In this document: piece by piece, positions 43,747 through 58,100 of the stretch | Position numbering within the stretch: the stretch's first letter is position 1 | Layout of the letters: each line of letters opens with the position of its first letter | DNA from: Chondrosia reniformis | Taxonomy: Eukaryota > Porifera > Demospongiae > Chondrillida > Chondrillidae | NCBI GenBank assembly: GCA_947172415.1 | Contig: OX359202.1 | Coordinates: forward strand, 374,501 to 438,500 | Reading direction: 5' to 3' | DNA: 64,000 nucleotides | The notes under the pieces: generated by a model | Database searches by the model: none | Told to the model about the DNA's origin: nothing | The model's input: the letters and a program-made list of their open reading frames with translations, nothing else | Program-made: the position numbers and the translations under genes

Positions 43747-46700
43747 CTAATTTGCAGTCAAGTATTCATTTAGTGGTTCTCCACTGAGTGATTCGATGGT
43801 AGATATGAGAGTGCGGACAGACAGTTCTACCTCTTCATAATCATCTGGAGACAAAGGTCAAAGTTCAAAGTATAACAGTCGAATAATATGTAGGTTTATA
43901 CCTTCTAGGAGTTCTGCCAAATAGGGAATTGTTTCTGGTAATAAAACAATCATTTCTTCTCCTAATTGTCCGTAAAAGGTGCTCATGATACTGATGGCTG
44001 ATAGACGAACCTGAGGGTACAAAGGTGAGAGTGCAAAGTTCGATAAGCCTAAGTTTATGGGTGTTACACAAGCATTTACTGACTTGTACATTACAATGGC
44101 GACTTAAAAGCAGCAGTTTTTGGTTGAGTTGCTTCCAAAACACATCCTTACTGCTTGCAACACCGAACGCAGCAATGCACGGACCCAGAACACTTTGAAT
44201 GTGCTTCAAATAGTCCTCCTTATTGCTCAACATATTAGTAACCTATTTATAGTACTTTATATAATGACATCATTGGGATGATACTATTTATAGGCACTAC
44301 TAACCTGATTGGTTAGTGGAGTTAATAGAGTCTGAAAACACTCTTTTGTTACAAAGTCCCCTTTGTCAAAAGTAAATATTTTCTGCAATGTTTGTAGTAT
44401 CCATGACAACAAACTGACAGTATAATGTGATTCTATAGCACCAGCAAACACTGGCTCTCCTGTCAAGTATTAATGTACCTCAAAGTGACTGTTAATTATT
44501 TGTGACAAATAACCTTTCTTACCTTGATGATCATTATGAAGTTGATCTAACAACTTTGTGCATGTCGGAATTAAATGACTGGCAAATCTTAAAAATATTG
44601 ATTTTAGTTTCTCCACTAGTTTGAGCATCAGATGATAAAATGTGATCATTCGCTGCACAGGACTACCTTCATTCAAAGCCCATTCTTGTAGCTATAGAAA
44701 CAAGAAAAAAACTATTCTTTTTCAGCTGTCAGGTTCTTCAAATCAACTGGAGAGACACTATTTGTACCTTTAAAAATAACGGATGAAATGTTACTTCCGA
44801 CATTTTTATAACCATTTGACAGAATACACCAAAACAGACATTCTCAAATTCATTTACAGTTTCCATCTCGGATATCTAAAAAAGAATCAAACAAGAAAAT
44901 AATTTATTTGCTTAACAATGCAACTCAATTCTGCAGTACATTTGAATGTTCTGTTCTGAATTCAAACAGCAATAGGAACGTATCTAGGAGACTCTTTTGA
45001 TGTAATTTGACATCATCTGATGTCACTTGCTGGATCACTTGATCCAGGATCTCAACAAAGCAAATTAAACTCTCCTAATTGTAAGAGACAATAATCATAT
45101 ACAAGCTTAGAAATTACTGTGAAACATTTCCACTAACTTTACTGTCTTTGTCAAGCTCCTTGTATGCTGAATGAAGGTTGCCAAGGATAATGCGAAGGGG
45201 AACTTGAGTACCTAATTTCTCCCTACAGGAGGCATTGGAGTAGTCACAGTGATAACCAAACCACAAGTAAGTTAATAAGGAAACATTCATGGAAGTAGTC
45301 GATGATACTTAAACCCAGGGTCAGTGCTGTAGTGAGTAGTTGCTGGGCAATCTAGCTCCATTTCCATCTCCCCTCTAGTGGTAACCAGTCCTATTCTATT
45401 TGGTAAGATATTCAAATTTGGTCCATATTGTGCAACACTCACCTAATCTTGCACAATAGCTCAACATGCTGGCCATTCTGTAACAGATCTGGCTGACACA
45501 CCTAACACACAATCAGTCAAGTTGAGATCATGTGACAAGATCACATGGCCTTAGTCATAGGCTAACCTTCAATACAATATCAGTCACATGTGGACTTATG
45601 AACCTGGCCAAGTAACTGAGAATATCGTATAGGAGCCGCATGCTGGAATGAACCACATCACTACAAGTCAGCCAATCAGAATTGTTACAGTGAGTGGTGA
45701 ATGGGTCGAAATACACACTATTACCAACCTATTGCATGTGACAGTCATGTGACTCAATACTACTGTCATCAGGTCTTTAATTAATGGTATTAGAAGAGCT
45801 TGGAGGGAAGTCACTAGGACACTGATAAACAGGAGGAACTCGCTGGCAACCTTAGGATGAGAGAGAAAAATGGCTGATCAAATGGTCTAGACAGTTGATA
45901 CAAGCTACTGACTTCTGAAGGAAGAGCAGATTCTGATAAAAGAGGAAAAAGTTCCTTCAAGATGGCTAGGTACTTGGCAGAGTGACCTTCTGCCAGTATA
46001 GGGACACTCGCCTTCAGGCACTGAACAGATGAGACAAGGTTGGCCAAGGGTGCAGTACTGTCTGTAACCACTTTAACTGAGACATCCACCAACTCCAGCA
46101 TGAACTGTTGCTAAGGAAAACAAGACAACCCACCATCAACTTACTCAAATTACTCAAGTAGAAAAGAGACTAACTTGAGCTTCAGTAAATGGTTGCCGTG
46201 GACTTATGAGCTCTGAGTAATAAATTTCGAATCCTCTGCACTGTACCCCTGAGTTAGTCCCTGTAATCAATCCGTTTACTACCTCCAGAAAGGAGTCCAT
46301 AGTCAGGAGGCTTGAAAGCTTTTTGACAAGGTCATGTGACTTGCGTGTGACTGATTCAAAAAACCTTTTAGTACTATTATCACTAACATGGTACTCTGCT
46401 AATGTGGACACCTCTAACAATACAACCTCCCACAGTCTATGGAGGAAGGTGGAAGCCATTTTAATATGATGCAATAGTGCTAAGGTGTTACACAATCTTA
46501 AAACTTACGTACTTTACGATTACTATACTACTATTCTCTGAAGTTTCCATTTCAGATTGCTAAAATGGAAAAGCGAATCATCACAATACATAAGTCAATA
46601 TTGGTTAACTAGTTCTTACTTTCTTTAAAACTTGTTTCTCAATGATCTCGCCTGCAAGACTGTAGATTGAGTGGCGAAAGTGAAGCAGCTGTTTTGTTGA

Positions 46701-49700
46701 GTGCACCCCGACATCAAACAGCCCAGTGTGCATAGTACGAGTCACTCGCTGTGGCTTCTCAAAGGGAACAGTACTAAGGTATTGCATAACTTTCAAAATG
46801 GCCGACATTATATCAAAACTGGTGTATTCACCCGATAATTGGCAGGCAAACTCTAAATAGCTGAAATTAGCCTACAAAATGAGATACAGAGAATTTTACA
46901 ATTAAAGCTACCTATATGGAGTTGAATTAGTGTTGACTGAGTGTTTGGGATTAATTGGCAAGAATTAAGGCTCACTGCTTTGGAAGATGTTGATATATAC
47001 TTCTTCATTAGCAGTACCCACATGGCATGCAATGTTTCAGTGGCCCCGAGGTATTGGAGGAGATGGGTGAAGATGGGGAGTCTCCTGTGGGCGGGGACGT
47101 GGGGGAGGGTGTCCACGCATACATTGAGGATCTCAGTAAGAGCTCCATCGGGATTGAGACTATTCTTAGACTTTCTGCTTCTCTTTGCAAGATCTGAACC
47201 TGACCTACCTAGGTCTTTTTGCTTTATACAGAAAAAATACATTTATCAAAAATAAATTTCCCAGCTTTTTTGAAATTAATGTACTAACTTTGACCAGTAC
47301 AGGAATGATGGTGTCAACTGTTTGCTGAATAACTCCAAAGCTATACTGGTCGTCATGACGCATCATATTACATCCCATAAATGTGAAAATGGGCAGTATA
47401 TTGTGCAACACACGCAACTGAAGAAATAAACAATTCTCATAAACTTTGACAGTATTGCATCATCCTCCCACTCACAGGAGCTAGCTCGGCAATGACAGAT
47501 AGGAGGAGGAGAGAGTTCTGATGGACCGAAGCATTATCAGACATTCTGATGCATTGCACTACCAGGTCAACATTGAACTGCTCCTCAGTAAGGCCATCTA
47601 TAAAACAGAATATAATGGCTGGTGCATTGAAACACTACATTTTCAGACATTTAGTTGTGTACCTGAGGATGCGTGCTTCTGATTGGCTAGTAGTAGCTTG
47701 CAACTCTCCCTGAGAATGATGAGCACCAGGCCACATGAGTACTCCAGGGTTTCCTGATTCTCCATCTCGTCTAGAATGCTCTCCAGGAGCCCAAAGAAGT
47801 GAGGAATGAGCATGTGACCGTCAGCTGACAAGGGGACTGGACGGTTGACAAGGACCTCCAACAGAATGTGGATCTTCTTCCAAATTTCATCATTTGTCGT
47901 TGGTTTACTGAATTATTAAATGATGACAGCACTAGATAATTAGGCCAGTTAGTATAAATCAGTATACTAATCTGTACACTAATCAGTATACTGGTTCACA
48001 AACTAATCTGTATACTAATCAGTATACTAGTCTGTATACTAATCAGTATACTGGTCTGTATACTAATCAGTATACTGGTTCGCATACTATTCTGTATACT
48101 GGTCTGTATACTGGTCTGTATACTGGTTCGTATTCTGGTTCGTATACTAATCAGTATACTAGTCTGTATACTAATCTGTATACTGGTCAGTATACTGGTC
48201 TGTATACTAATCTGTTAAGAGGATGAATACCCAAACTCAAAACTCACACTTTTGGCTTTTTCTTTTGATGAGTCAGAGAAGGAAAGAGCTGTTCTCTATG
48301 TTTGTCCAGTTCAGTCTCCACCAGTCCAGCAGTAAGTGGTAGCTATGGCAACAGGTTAAATTACTATCTCACACTAAAGTTCTAGATTACTAACTCTCAA
48401 CTGACCTGTAGCAGGACCTCCTGCACCAGACAAGTATACTCAGCTCGGGCATTGCTGAGAGCAGAGGACATCAAAGAGTCAAGCAGATCCAGCTGAAAAG
48501 AGTCATCCGGGAGTGCTCCAAATAGGTCTGCTGACATCTAAGTGGAGAAGATCAGCAGTATATACAAAGAGCTACTAACAGAGGACACACCTATAATGTA
48601 GTTACTGATCTACATGTATTCAGTCAATTTCATAACCTTCCTGTGTAGCCCCTTAAAAAATGTAAATTTGACTAACTTGCGCAATGGTCCAATCTTGGAT
48701 TGACCAATCAGAATGAGTCAGGCTACTCAGTAGAGTTGTCCATGCTTCCCTGGCATTCCCTAGATAAGGTGCTGACTTGGCATTGAAGCACCTCAAGACA
48801 GCCTTCACCAGAAGGAGATCTTCTTCCTCAAGTGAATCTCTCTCAAGTAACCCCTTCAAGATGTTGCCACATTTTGCCAACTTTCTAGAGCTGTGCACTT
48901 TGGAGAGGTGCTTGAGGAGATCAACTCTGACCATTATCGGAGAAGATTCCATATCAAGATGTTGGAGGAGTGAATCTAAAACAGTCACTTCTGATTTAGT
49001 CGACTTCTTTCGCAGTTTTGGTGTCGAAGGTTGTAGCTCTCGAAGGCTGCAGTCTGAAAAGTACTTTTTTAACAATGCTTTGATGTGGTTAGGGTCCGAA
49101 ACCACATCAAAGGAGTGCTGTACCAGCAGGTCTACCAAGTGAAGGAAAGGTGTTGATTTGATCACTTCTGCTGACACCTTTGCATTGAGCTGTTCGGTTG
49201 CATCATGCACCACTACCAGACACTCCACAGCCTGAGCTGCCAGACGATGATCCCTTAAGGGAACCATCAGAGAGGGAACAACTACAGTAGAGGAAGAGAC
49301 TTCATAACACATGCTACAAGTGAAGGAATATTTTGAATGGTACATCTTTTGACCTCCTTGAGGGTCTAAAAATGGTTTAAATCTTTTGACCGAAATGTTC
49401 CATCCAACAGATAAGTTTGACACAGTTAGAAGGAATCTTTATTTTATTAATTGAAGGAGTGCTGTCTTTTTATTGCCCATTCTTTTTGCACTCCTAATAT
49501 GCAAAAACTTATTCCAACACCCTCAACAGTTAGTCAGATCAGTGACCATACAATCCATCATTCAAGGGACTACATCACTTGTACCTACTGACTTACACGG
49601 ACAGTTACTGCTGCACATAGCAATCAGAGACTCCACCTCCAGAGACCTGAGATAAGCATGGCCAACACTCATTGCCCTCATCTGGTGCGACAAGGAAATG

Positions 49701-52700
49701 GTCACTTGGAGCTGGGGGAGTGCAGCAGAGAAGACAGTGTCAGGTCTGGAGGTCCAAATAGCAGCAAGGAACCGCAAGAGCCAACCTCTGCCAGAAAAGT
49801 GTACCTATTGATGGGTGTTAGGTCATGTGACAGTCATGTGACAACCTCAGGACCTGTCAGACACATGCACATATGTACCTTGCAGAAGGATTTAAGAAGC
49901 TCCCTGCATGGTTCAACTGTTACTCCACTGGGTTGCCCAGCAACTGTTGCTAGGATATTGAAGAGAGAAAACATGGTCTGCAGTGAAGGAGAACATTACA
50001 TAATAACAAGACCCTGCTGGAGGGAGAGAGGAGTGTAGTACCATATTATAGAGGTCTTCCTCAGTCCCATCCAGTGACACAGCAAGCCAAGCTGTACGTA
50101 CAGAGAGGAAAATACAATATAAAGAAATTCAATAGGATCATTATTCCAAACCAACTTGAGGCTTTTGGATTTGGAATGGAAATTTGATAAATAATGACAT
50201 TCATGATCCACAAATACTGTAAAGCTTGCAAGTTGACAAGGTTAGTGTGAGAGGGTGAGTTGTTTAGTAACGTCATCACAGGAAAGGGAGTCTGTGGCAG
50301 TTGAACAGTCTGTATACAGAAACAAGCAGTAGTCACATGAGAGGGAAGATTGGAGATTCTAAAAATGGTAATGTTTGCATGCAAGCGTCCTTGACATCAG
50401 GGGATATGCCTGATGGAAGGATAGATCATGCTATTGTATGTCTGCAGTTGGGAACGTCAAATGTTTAATGGAATATAAACAGTTGAAGCTTAAGAACTGC
50501 ACGATCATATGATGATCACATGACAGTCATGTGATGGCCAAACATACCTTGTAAACAAGTGTGTTTGTCAACATTGAGCTGTTTGCCTGAATATGAGTAA
50601 TCAGAGTGCCGGCTATTTTTAAATTTAAACGTGCTTCCATGGTAACCCTCATGAAGTGGGACAGTACAAATCCAGCCACCGCAAAGGAGATGTAACTCTG
50701 ACAGTTCACATCAGCAGAGAGCATTTCAATAAAATGAGCCAGCTGTGAGAAGATGGGCAGATTGGAGAGGAGTAACAACTACTTCAGTGGTGGCAGATTG
50801 GTTTGGGGCTCACCACTATATCCAACTGGTCCAGAGGGATATTTACCAAGTTATTCGTCAGCCAGCTCAATAAAGACAAATTAACATCAACTATCTGATC
50901 TGGAGATGGATTGCTGGCCACCAAGCCCTTCCACTCTGAACACACACAAGTACAGACATCTACTCACCTGCACTTACTGACAGATTAGATAACTCACCCA
51001 GGTTCGTGAACAACTTTGCCATTCCGGTCAGCAAAGGATTCTGATTGGCCAGTTTGCTGTTTGCCAGCGTCACACACATCTCATACGAGGTCTTCCAGGT
51101 ACTGACTTGCATGAACAAGTGTGGCAACAAATTTGCAATCATGAGGTGGCAATCAACCACTTTCAGATTGGAGAAGAATGAGAAGGCAGAGAGAATTTCC
51201 ACACATCTCACAGAACACCTCTTCCTACAGCAGACAACACAGTTAAAGAGGTCCAAAGAGCGAGACAATCCCTTCTAACCAATTCCTTCCTCGCTGAATA
51301 ACGTCCATCAGTGCCCCCAGCAGCTGGTCACAATGCAGTACTGATAACAGCTCTTCCAGTGATAACTCTAGTACTTCAGATACAACTGTCTCAGAAGGAT
51401 CATTCAAGGCAGCCATTAGGGACTGGCAGGTAAAGTCATCCTTCACAAGATTCTTCTTTAGCTCAATTGTAGCCAGTTTTCTGACCTCCTCTTCCGGATG
51501 TCGAATGGCCAAGGACAGCGTGGTACATTTGTCCTGTAATATCTACATCAACAACAAGCAATACACACACAACAGAATAACAACCTTAGAAAGTGGACAC
51601 AACAATGGAGAAAGGTTAAGTGAAATATGTACACAATGCACTGCTATTCATCCACCACACAATAGCACACAGGTTTGTATGTACTTCATTTTCCTTACAC
51701 TGCACCACACACACTGTAGTATTACACTGCACCACACATGACACTATACTATGTACACACAATTATTATTTAATCCATTTTGGATGCCTTACTAGCTAGT
51801 TAGTATGTACTACATCCAACCCACACACACCACTCGGAGATCCGTGTACCTTACTGGGACCTTGCAGTGTGTCAGAAAGGACTTTAAAAAGAGCTGACTC
51901 AGCACCTTTGTGTTCTGAAGAGCTCCTGAGACAGTCACTGATGCACTCGTCAAACACTGTGCAATATCTAAGTAGACGGATCACCATGGAGTCATTACTT
52001 AGCTCAATACACTAATCCATTTATGTTCAACATACTTGCTGCTGACAGTCTTCAAAATATCTACGAGTCCTTTGACTTCATCACTTGTCAGTTGGTGGTG
52101 GACAATCAAGGAGAGCGCCCCACTGCCGGAGAATGACACAAAGTTAAGCAATCACTTTAAAGAAGCAAACATTAACCTACCTTGTAATCCTCTTTAGTGA
52201 TTTTTGTGATGCGGGAAGCATCTTGATAATTGAAGACAAAATGTCTATCATCTTTGTTCGTTTTGTCTCCTCTTTGAGTGTTTGGTAGTGATGGATCATG
52301 GACTCCAGAAGAAGGTCTACAAAGTGTTTACAATCCTGGCGAGAAGACAAGTGATCTAGAATCTCAACCAGAGATGGAACCATCAGCAAACGTGTGATAC
52401 ACCTGCGAGAGAAAGAAACAAATAATAATACAATTTGGAATGTATTCACCGAACGCAACTGCTTACCTTTTAGATAAGAGTTTTACATTGTGTGACTTTG
52501 AAATATGAGCTATAGCAATAAGCTGCTCTCTCTCCAATTCTGACTTGATGTGCTGTGCAGTAATCAAATGATTGGACATGGTAATTCAAAAAGGAACAAG
52601 TATTATTGAAATTCTCACTTTAGATATAGTCTCCAACAGAACTTGCACCACTTGGTCAGTGAGGGTTGCCCTACTGGAAAGTGAAATTACTATCAGAAGT

Positions 52701-53479
52701 GTAGCTGATGAAAAGTCTACATGCTTTGATTTTAGCCCCTTCATCAACGGTCCAACAATTCTTTGGACAAATGTCTCATCAATTGCACCTTTCTGTTCAA
52801 TAGTGGAGATCACACAAAAGGCAAAAAGACCCAGGACCGGATGACTGATGTGCTGAAGTGTGCGATGCAACTGGACAGACTGGATGGTCAAATCACACAC
52901 AAACGAGAGGAAGGCATTGTCTGCCCTACAGTGGTTGATCAGGGTCTGCTGGGACAGAGGGTTTCCGGACTTTTGGATCGGACGCAACCAGTGCCACAGG
53001 CTGGAAGGGTCTTTGATGGGCAGGAGAGATACCATCCTCGCAAAGTGTACTGTCTGGTAGTGCGGCAGTACACACTTCATTACGGAACTCGTATTGGACG
53101 CGTATACCCTAAACACGCGTACAAGCCACTCGATACACTTGTGAGCGCACTTGAGCATAAAGTGTGGAGAAAGGAGTAACAAGAAGAGATCAAGTTCCTG
53201 GTTCAGCGACTCTTCTTCGTCCTTTAGCAAAGTCGACCGGTCCTTTTCGCACCATTTCTCGTGGAACAAGGTTTCCCGAAAATCGAAAAACACCGGATTT
53301 ATGGAAATCAGCTCTTCTAAGCCATTGCAAGCCAGATTAAAGACTGATGTCGTATCTACATCTGCAGCTTCGCGAGGATCAAAAAGAAATGAAGTTTTTC
53401 TCTTTGACTGAGCTTGCCTTGCTGATGGCTGGCCGGGAACAGCAAGTTTCTGTAGCTGGCGAGCTAGAGAGGTAGCCAT
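43747..53479 (-). CDS. HEATR1: HEATR1 / UTP10, U3 snoRNP (SSU processome) HEAT-repeat protein
   Basis: A long multi-exon gene. First exon 53479-52619 (287 codons) begins 'MATSLARQLQKLAVPG', matching the HEATR1 start, and contains 'FDPREAADVDT' and 'CNGLEELISINPVFFDF'. The last exon 43844-43747 encodes '...LLEDDYEEVELSV' and the end of the protein. In between, more than 25 short minus-strand exons encode alpha-helical HEAT-type segments, for example near 51500 ('IRHPEEEVRKLATIELKK'), 49140-48680, 46490-46160 and 44090-43900 ('SAISIMSTFYGQLGEEMI'). HEATR1/UTP10 works in the nucleolus in transcription of pre-rRNA and processing of 18S rRNA. I did not fix every internal boundary, but no stop-containing break was noticed. 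Introns include a 24-bp array at 47957. Confidence 0.93.
47957..48213. repeat. ~12/24-bp tandem array in HEATR1 intron
   Basis: Repeated 'AGTATACTGGTCTGTATACT' with AATC/GGTC variants. 'GTATAC' in each half-unit is itself a palindrome, so the array can form cruciform-like structures. Confidence 0.9.
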
Positions 53480-53733
53480 TTTTGTTCCACGTGTGGGATT
53501 GCGCAATCCATCCCATCGTATAAACAAGTCAGTCACAAGGCTTATACAGTATGTAAACAATCGCCATAATATGTATAAATACACATTAAAAGTATTGCTC
53601 ATACGTACCAGCTAGGAAACATCTTGTTTCTACAATTTTATGAACAAGTTATTTAATATTAGGTGTCCAGAGTGTAAATATATGTACCATCCATCCTAAC
53701 TCCACATGGTATGGTAGCCATTAGAGGTACCAA

Positions 53734-54971
53734 TTAGGAGGTGAAGGGCAGATATACAATAGTGGTATCTCTGCAGGTGTCGTGCTTGTAGACAAACTCC
53801 TCGCACTGGAAGACATTCAGATTCGTCTTGTCCAAACAAAATGATATCTGAACCAATATATAATTGCCATCCTATATACAAGAGAGAGTGGGAGGCCAAA
53901 TGAAATGGAAAGGGAAAATTACTTAATGTACAATCTATTGCTACACACAACAATATCATTCAAGGCATACATCATATTTATTGCACTCCAGCATTGGCTC
54001 AGCCCCAAATCCTTTGTAAAGTGCTGCTCTTATCTCTGTATCCTGTGAAATGGTATAATCGGAACTGACAATTTGTACATCTGCAAAGACTAGATCTCAC
54101 ATTGTAAGTGTATTCCTTGGATGGTTTGATGTCAAAGGTATTCAGAACACTAGAAGAAATACAAGTAACGGTCATTCTACAAGACCACAATTCAAACAGT
54201 AATACAGCACTTGTAGTAGTCCATGGCTGCTCTCTTGGCTAATGTCCCATTGAAATATTCAAACTCTCCACTGACTTGAGGCACTGATACAGCACATGTT
54301 CCATGCTTTGTCCATTCGTGTTGCCTAGCAACCAGAGAGAGGGAGAATTAAATAAAGGAACACTGATACAGAGGAGCAGGCCCACCATAGCCAGGCATAC
54401 GGGTGCGATTCTATCAACTCTGGCCAGTAGTACATCATCTGTTTCTCAATACTCTACACATAGAGGTGCAATAGTCTGTTAACGGCAGCTTTATAACCAA
54501 CTAATGCCCCCAAGGTAATAAACTCACATTGATTGTGTCAATGTTGAACTTGGCTCCGCCGCAATCATTCGGACCTTCACTGCCGTTGCTAGTCGGCCTG
54601 GCGATGGGAAACGAGAGCAACGTATGGAGTAAGCGATTGTCGATACTCTTACGTACCATAAGCCGTGCATTGTCCATCTTGGAGTGGCTCCTGCCGACTT
54701 ACAAGTTTCTCTGATGCTCTAGAGTAACAAACTGTAATATTATGCGCAACTCGCTGAAGGGCCTAAATGTGACTTACGTAGCAAAAGGCGGGAGCCCACT
54801 GCTGAACGAACAAGAAGTAATCAAATGTAAAGTCCCTAAAGGGAGAGAGGCAATTCGTCAAGGTTCTTTAGAGCGAAGAAAAATTACTCACTTGGAGAGA
54901 TATTGGTTGGGCCACGATTTACAAGGTATCAATCCGGTCACGATTAGTATTAAAATCAATTCTACCCTCAT
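53734..54971 (-). CDS. RNASET2: Secreted ribonuclease T2
   Basis: Nine exons join in phase from ATG 54971 to TAA 53734, about 236 residues. A signal peptide ('MRVELILILIVTGLIP') is followed by 'DYFLFVQQWAPAFCY', then active-site block I 'WTMHGLWPT' (catalytic His ~64) and block II 'HEWTKHGTC' (Glu ~116, His ~120), the residues that cleave RNA through a 2',3'-cyclic phosphate. 'MMYYWPELIE' and 'GAEPMLECN' lie at the expected places, and six or more cysteines fit the usual disulfides. The enzyme acts in lysosomes or outside the cell. Length is close to human RNASET2 (256). It lies 152 bp after the triokinase stop and 254 bp before the HEATR1 start, all on the same strand. Confidence 0.93.
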
Positions 54972-55123
54972 CCTGAAGGATCGCGCTCCACTAGTCCTGA
55001 AAATAGATACCCCCTAGAAATCACTCTAAGCTACCCATTTTATATAAGTGCGCTATATGTGGTGGGCTTTTCCCGCCTTTCATTACGTCATCATAATTAC
55101 GAGATTGAATAGAAAACTAAAAA

Positions 55124-58100
55124 TTAAAACTGCTTTCCTAAAGCTGAAAATATTATCTCTATGGCAACGGCTCCTGGATCTGGCTGTGTGAGGTGCTGTT
55201 TGCTGACGTAGCTAGCTCTGCCTGACTTGGCTTCCATTTCAACAGTGCTCTGTGCCCCTTCTCTTGCCGCCTGAGGTAGTAGGAGTGATCGAAAGCACTA
55301 ATTTCCTTAGAGAATACTTTCACATCACAAAATGATGAATACACCATTTTTCAACATGCTACATCTACTTTAGAGTAAAAGACCTATAGGGAACTAAACC
55401 TAGTGAGAGCTTTGGATGAGGATACAATAACTTTCTCCTGCTCCTTATCTTCTTCTCCACTGAGCCAGACAGCTGTTTCTGGGAATTCCACCTTCATCAG
55501 TGACCCTGGGAATAATGTATGAGTGAATATGGTCTTGCTTACCATTATGATCTTCTTCATGGCAACACTAGCTGCAGCATTTTCAGACACACTCTCCTTC
55601 AAACTCTCAAGTGCTGGATATAGAGCATCAATCTACACCAAAGGATTATAATACAATAAGTCTGTCACACAATAAAGTAGATATAAGTAATTGGTACTTG
55701 ATATACACCAGTAAATGACATAATAACTCAAATCACACCACAAGTATTGTAATAAGTATTAAAATAACAAGAGCTCAAATTCAATAAAGTTATGGGCATG
55801 CATATAATTACCATAGCAATGAACTGATTTGGATTATTATCACCTGCCAATATATTGGAGGATGAAATAATGATGTTAATCAATTTATATACTGCTATAA
55901 TCACTTAAGAATAAACTACCAACTGCACTACAGTATTTTAATTCAGTTACAAACTGCATGACAGTATTTTAATTCAGTTACAAACTGCATGACAGTATTT
56001 TAATTCAGTTACAAACTGCATGACAGTATTTTAATTTAGTTACTGTATGTGTTTCATAGTACATAGGCATTATGTAACCTTTCTATTATGTAGAACTTAA
56101 TAAATTATGCGTATTAGAAAGAAATGCTAATATACTACACGTAGGTAGTGTATTATACTACACGTAGGTAGTGTATTATACTACACGTAGGTAGTGTATT
56201 ATACTACACGTAGGTAGTGTATTATACTACACGTAGGTAGTGTATTATACTACACGTAGGTAGTGTATTATACTACACGTAGGTAGTGTATTATACTACA
56301 CGTAGGTAGTGTATTATACTACACGTAGGTAGTGTATTGAAATCTCATGAGATTAAGGTCTAAAATGGTTGTCAACTTTCAGATGATTGCTAATTAAGTG
56401 CGTGGGTGGGGCACCATACCATTGTCCTGTCACCAATATCTGCTCCTCCACATCTGAAGAGGAGAGATGGACAGTGAGATGGACAGTGAGATGAACAGTG
56501 AGATGGACAGAGAGATGGACAGTGAGATGGACAGTGAGATGGACAGAGAGATGGACAGTGAGATGGACAGTGAGATGGACAGTGAGATGGACAGAGAGAT
56601 GGACAGAGAGATGGACAGTGAGATGGACAGTGAGATGGACAGAGAGATGGGCAGTGAGATGGGCAGTGAGATGGACAGTAAGATGGACAGAGAGATGAAC
56701 AGTGAGATGGACAGAGAGATGGGCAGTGAGATGGGCAGTGAGATGGACAGTAAGATGGACAGAGAGATGAACAGTGAGATGGACAGAGAGATGGGCAGTG
56801 AGATGGGCAGTGAGATGGACAGTAAGATGGACAGAGAGATGAACAGTGAGATGGACAGAGAGATGAACAGTGAGATGGACAGAGAGATGGGCAGTGAGAT
56901 GGGCAGTGAGATGGACAGTAAGATGGACAGAGAGATGAACAGTGAGATGGACAGAGAGATGGGCAGTGAGATGGACAGAGAGATGGGCAGTGAGATGGGC
57001 AGTGAGATGGACAGAGAGATGGGCAGTAAGATGGACAGTGAGATGGACAGTGAGATGGACAGAGAGATGGACAGTGAGATGGACAGTGAGATGGACAGAG
57101 AGGTGGACAGTGAGATGGGCAGTGAGATGGGCAGTGAGATGGACAGAGAGATGGACAGTGAGATGGACAGAGAGATGGGCAGTGAGATGGACAGTGAGAT
57201 GGGCAGTGAGATGGACAGTGAGATGGGCTACAGGTTTAGTGCAGAGCTCAGACAACCAACTTCATGATAGCCTCCAGTCCGGTCTGTCCAGCTGCCAACC
57301 ATTCCCGCATGGATCCACTGCCAACCAGTTGAGATGCACTCGTCAGGAACAAGCAATACAACTATACAAACAAATATTACACAAACAAACACTAGCTAGG
57401 AGATGGAGAAAACACTGTTGGATGGTGCATGTGATGTGATGGTAGACCTACGGCGCCAGACGTTCCTCCCATACTGTCTTCCACCACTCGAGCAATATCC
57501 AATAGAGCTTGCTTTGGATGGTCCCATCCAACCCTGTCTTGGTATTTCAACAAGGCTACAATAAGAGCAAGAAGATTCAAATTGTAACAGCATTAAGTGT
57601 CTAGGTACCTAACCAGTTGCTCCACTGTCGAGTGTTGTACCACAATCACCGTCGCCACTCGCTTTGTCAAGATTATTCAGTCTGTCCTTGTTTTGCTGAA
57701 TGGCTTCGCAGATCCTAACAACACAGGTCTTCAGGAGTTCCCCTAGACATTAGCTCCACAGTGATACATTCATACTTACAATACATTGATGATGAATACC
57801 TGATTCTGTTTCAGTTTGAAGAATCCTCTCCAGTCGCTGATCACCTATCGCTGGTGAAGGGACACACCCATAATCTGATCTGGTCACGCCCCCTTGAACA
57901 TTAGGCCACCCAACAGCAGTTGTTGGTCCATCTAAAGTAAAACGAACCTTCTTCAATACCGGGACAGCCATTTTACCAAATTTTAAGATTAATTAGATTC
58001 TGTAGCCCTTTGCAAGTAATAAGTCACAGAATCAAAGTGATATAAATGTATTATTATATTTTAATATTTTATTTGGTTTGAAATGTATTATTATATTTTA

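Noticed and set aside
49473-50038. Plus-strand gene opposite HEATR1 introns
   Set aside because: No start context, splice sites or recognisable protein; codons overlap minus-strand HEATR1 exons.
52763-53411. Plus-strand coding frames opposite HEATR1 exon 1
   Set aside because: Shadow frames; the minus-strand frame matches the HEATR1 N-terminus across 287 codons.
56353-57439. Long His-Leu-Thr or Met-Asp-Ser-Glu repeat proteins
   Set aside because: Artefact of a 12-bp minisatellite open in several frames inside the TKFC gene.
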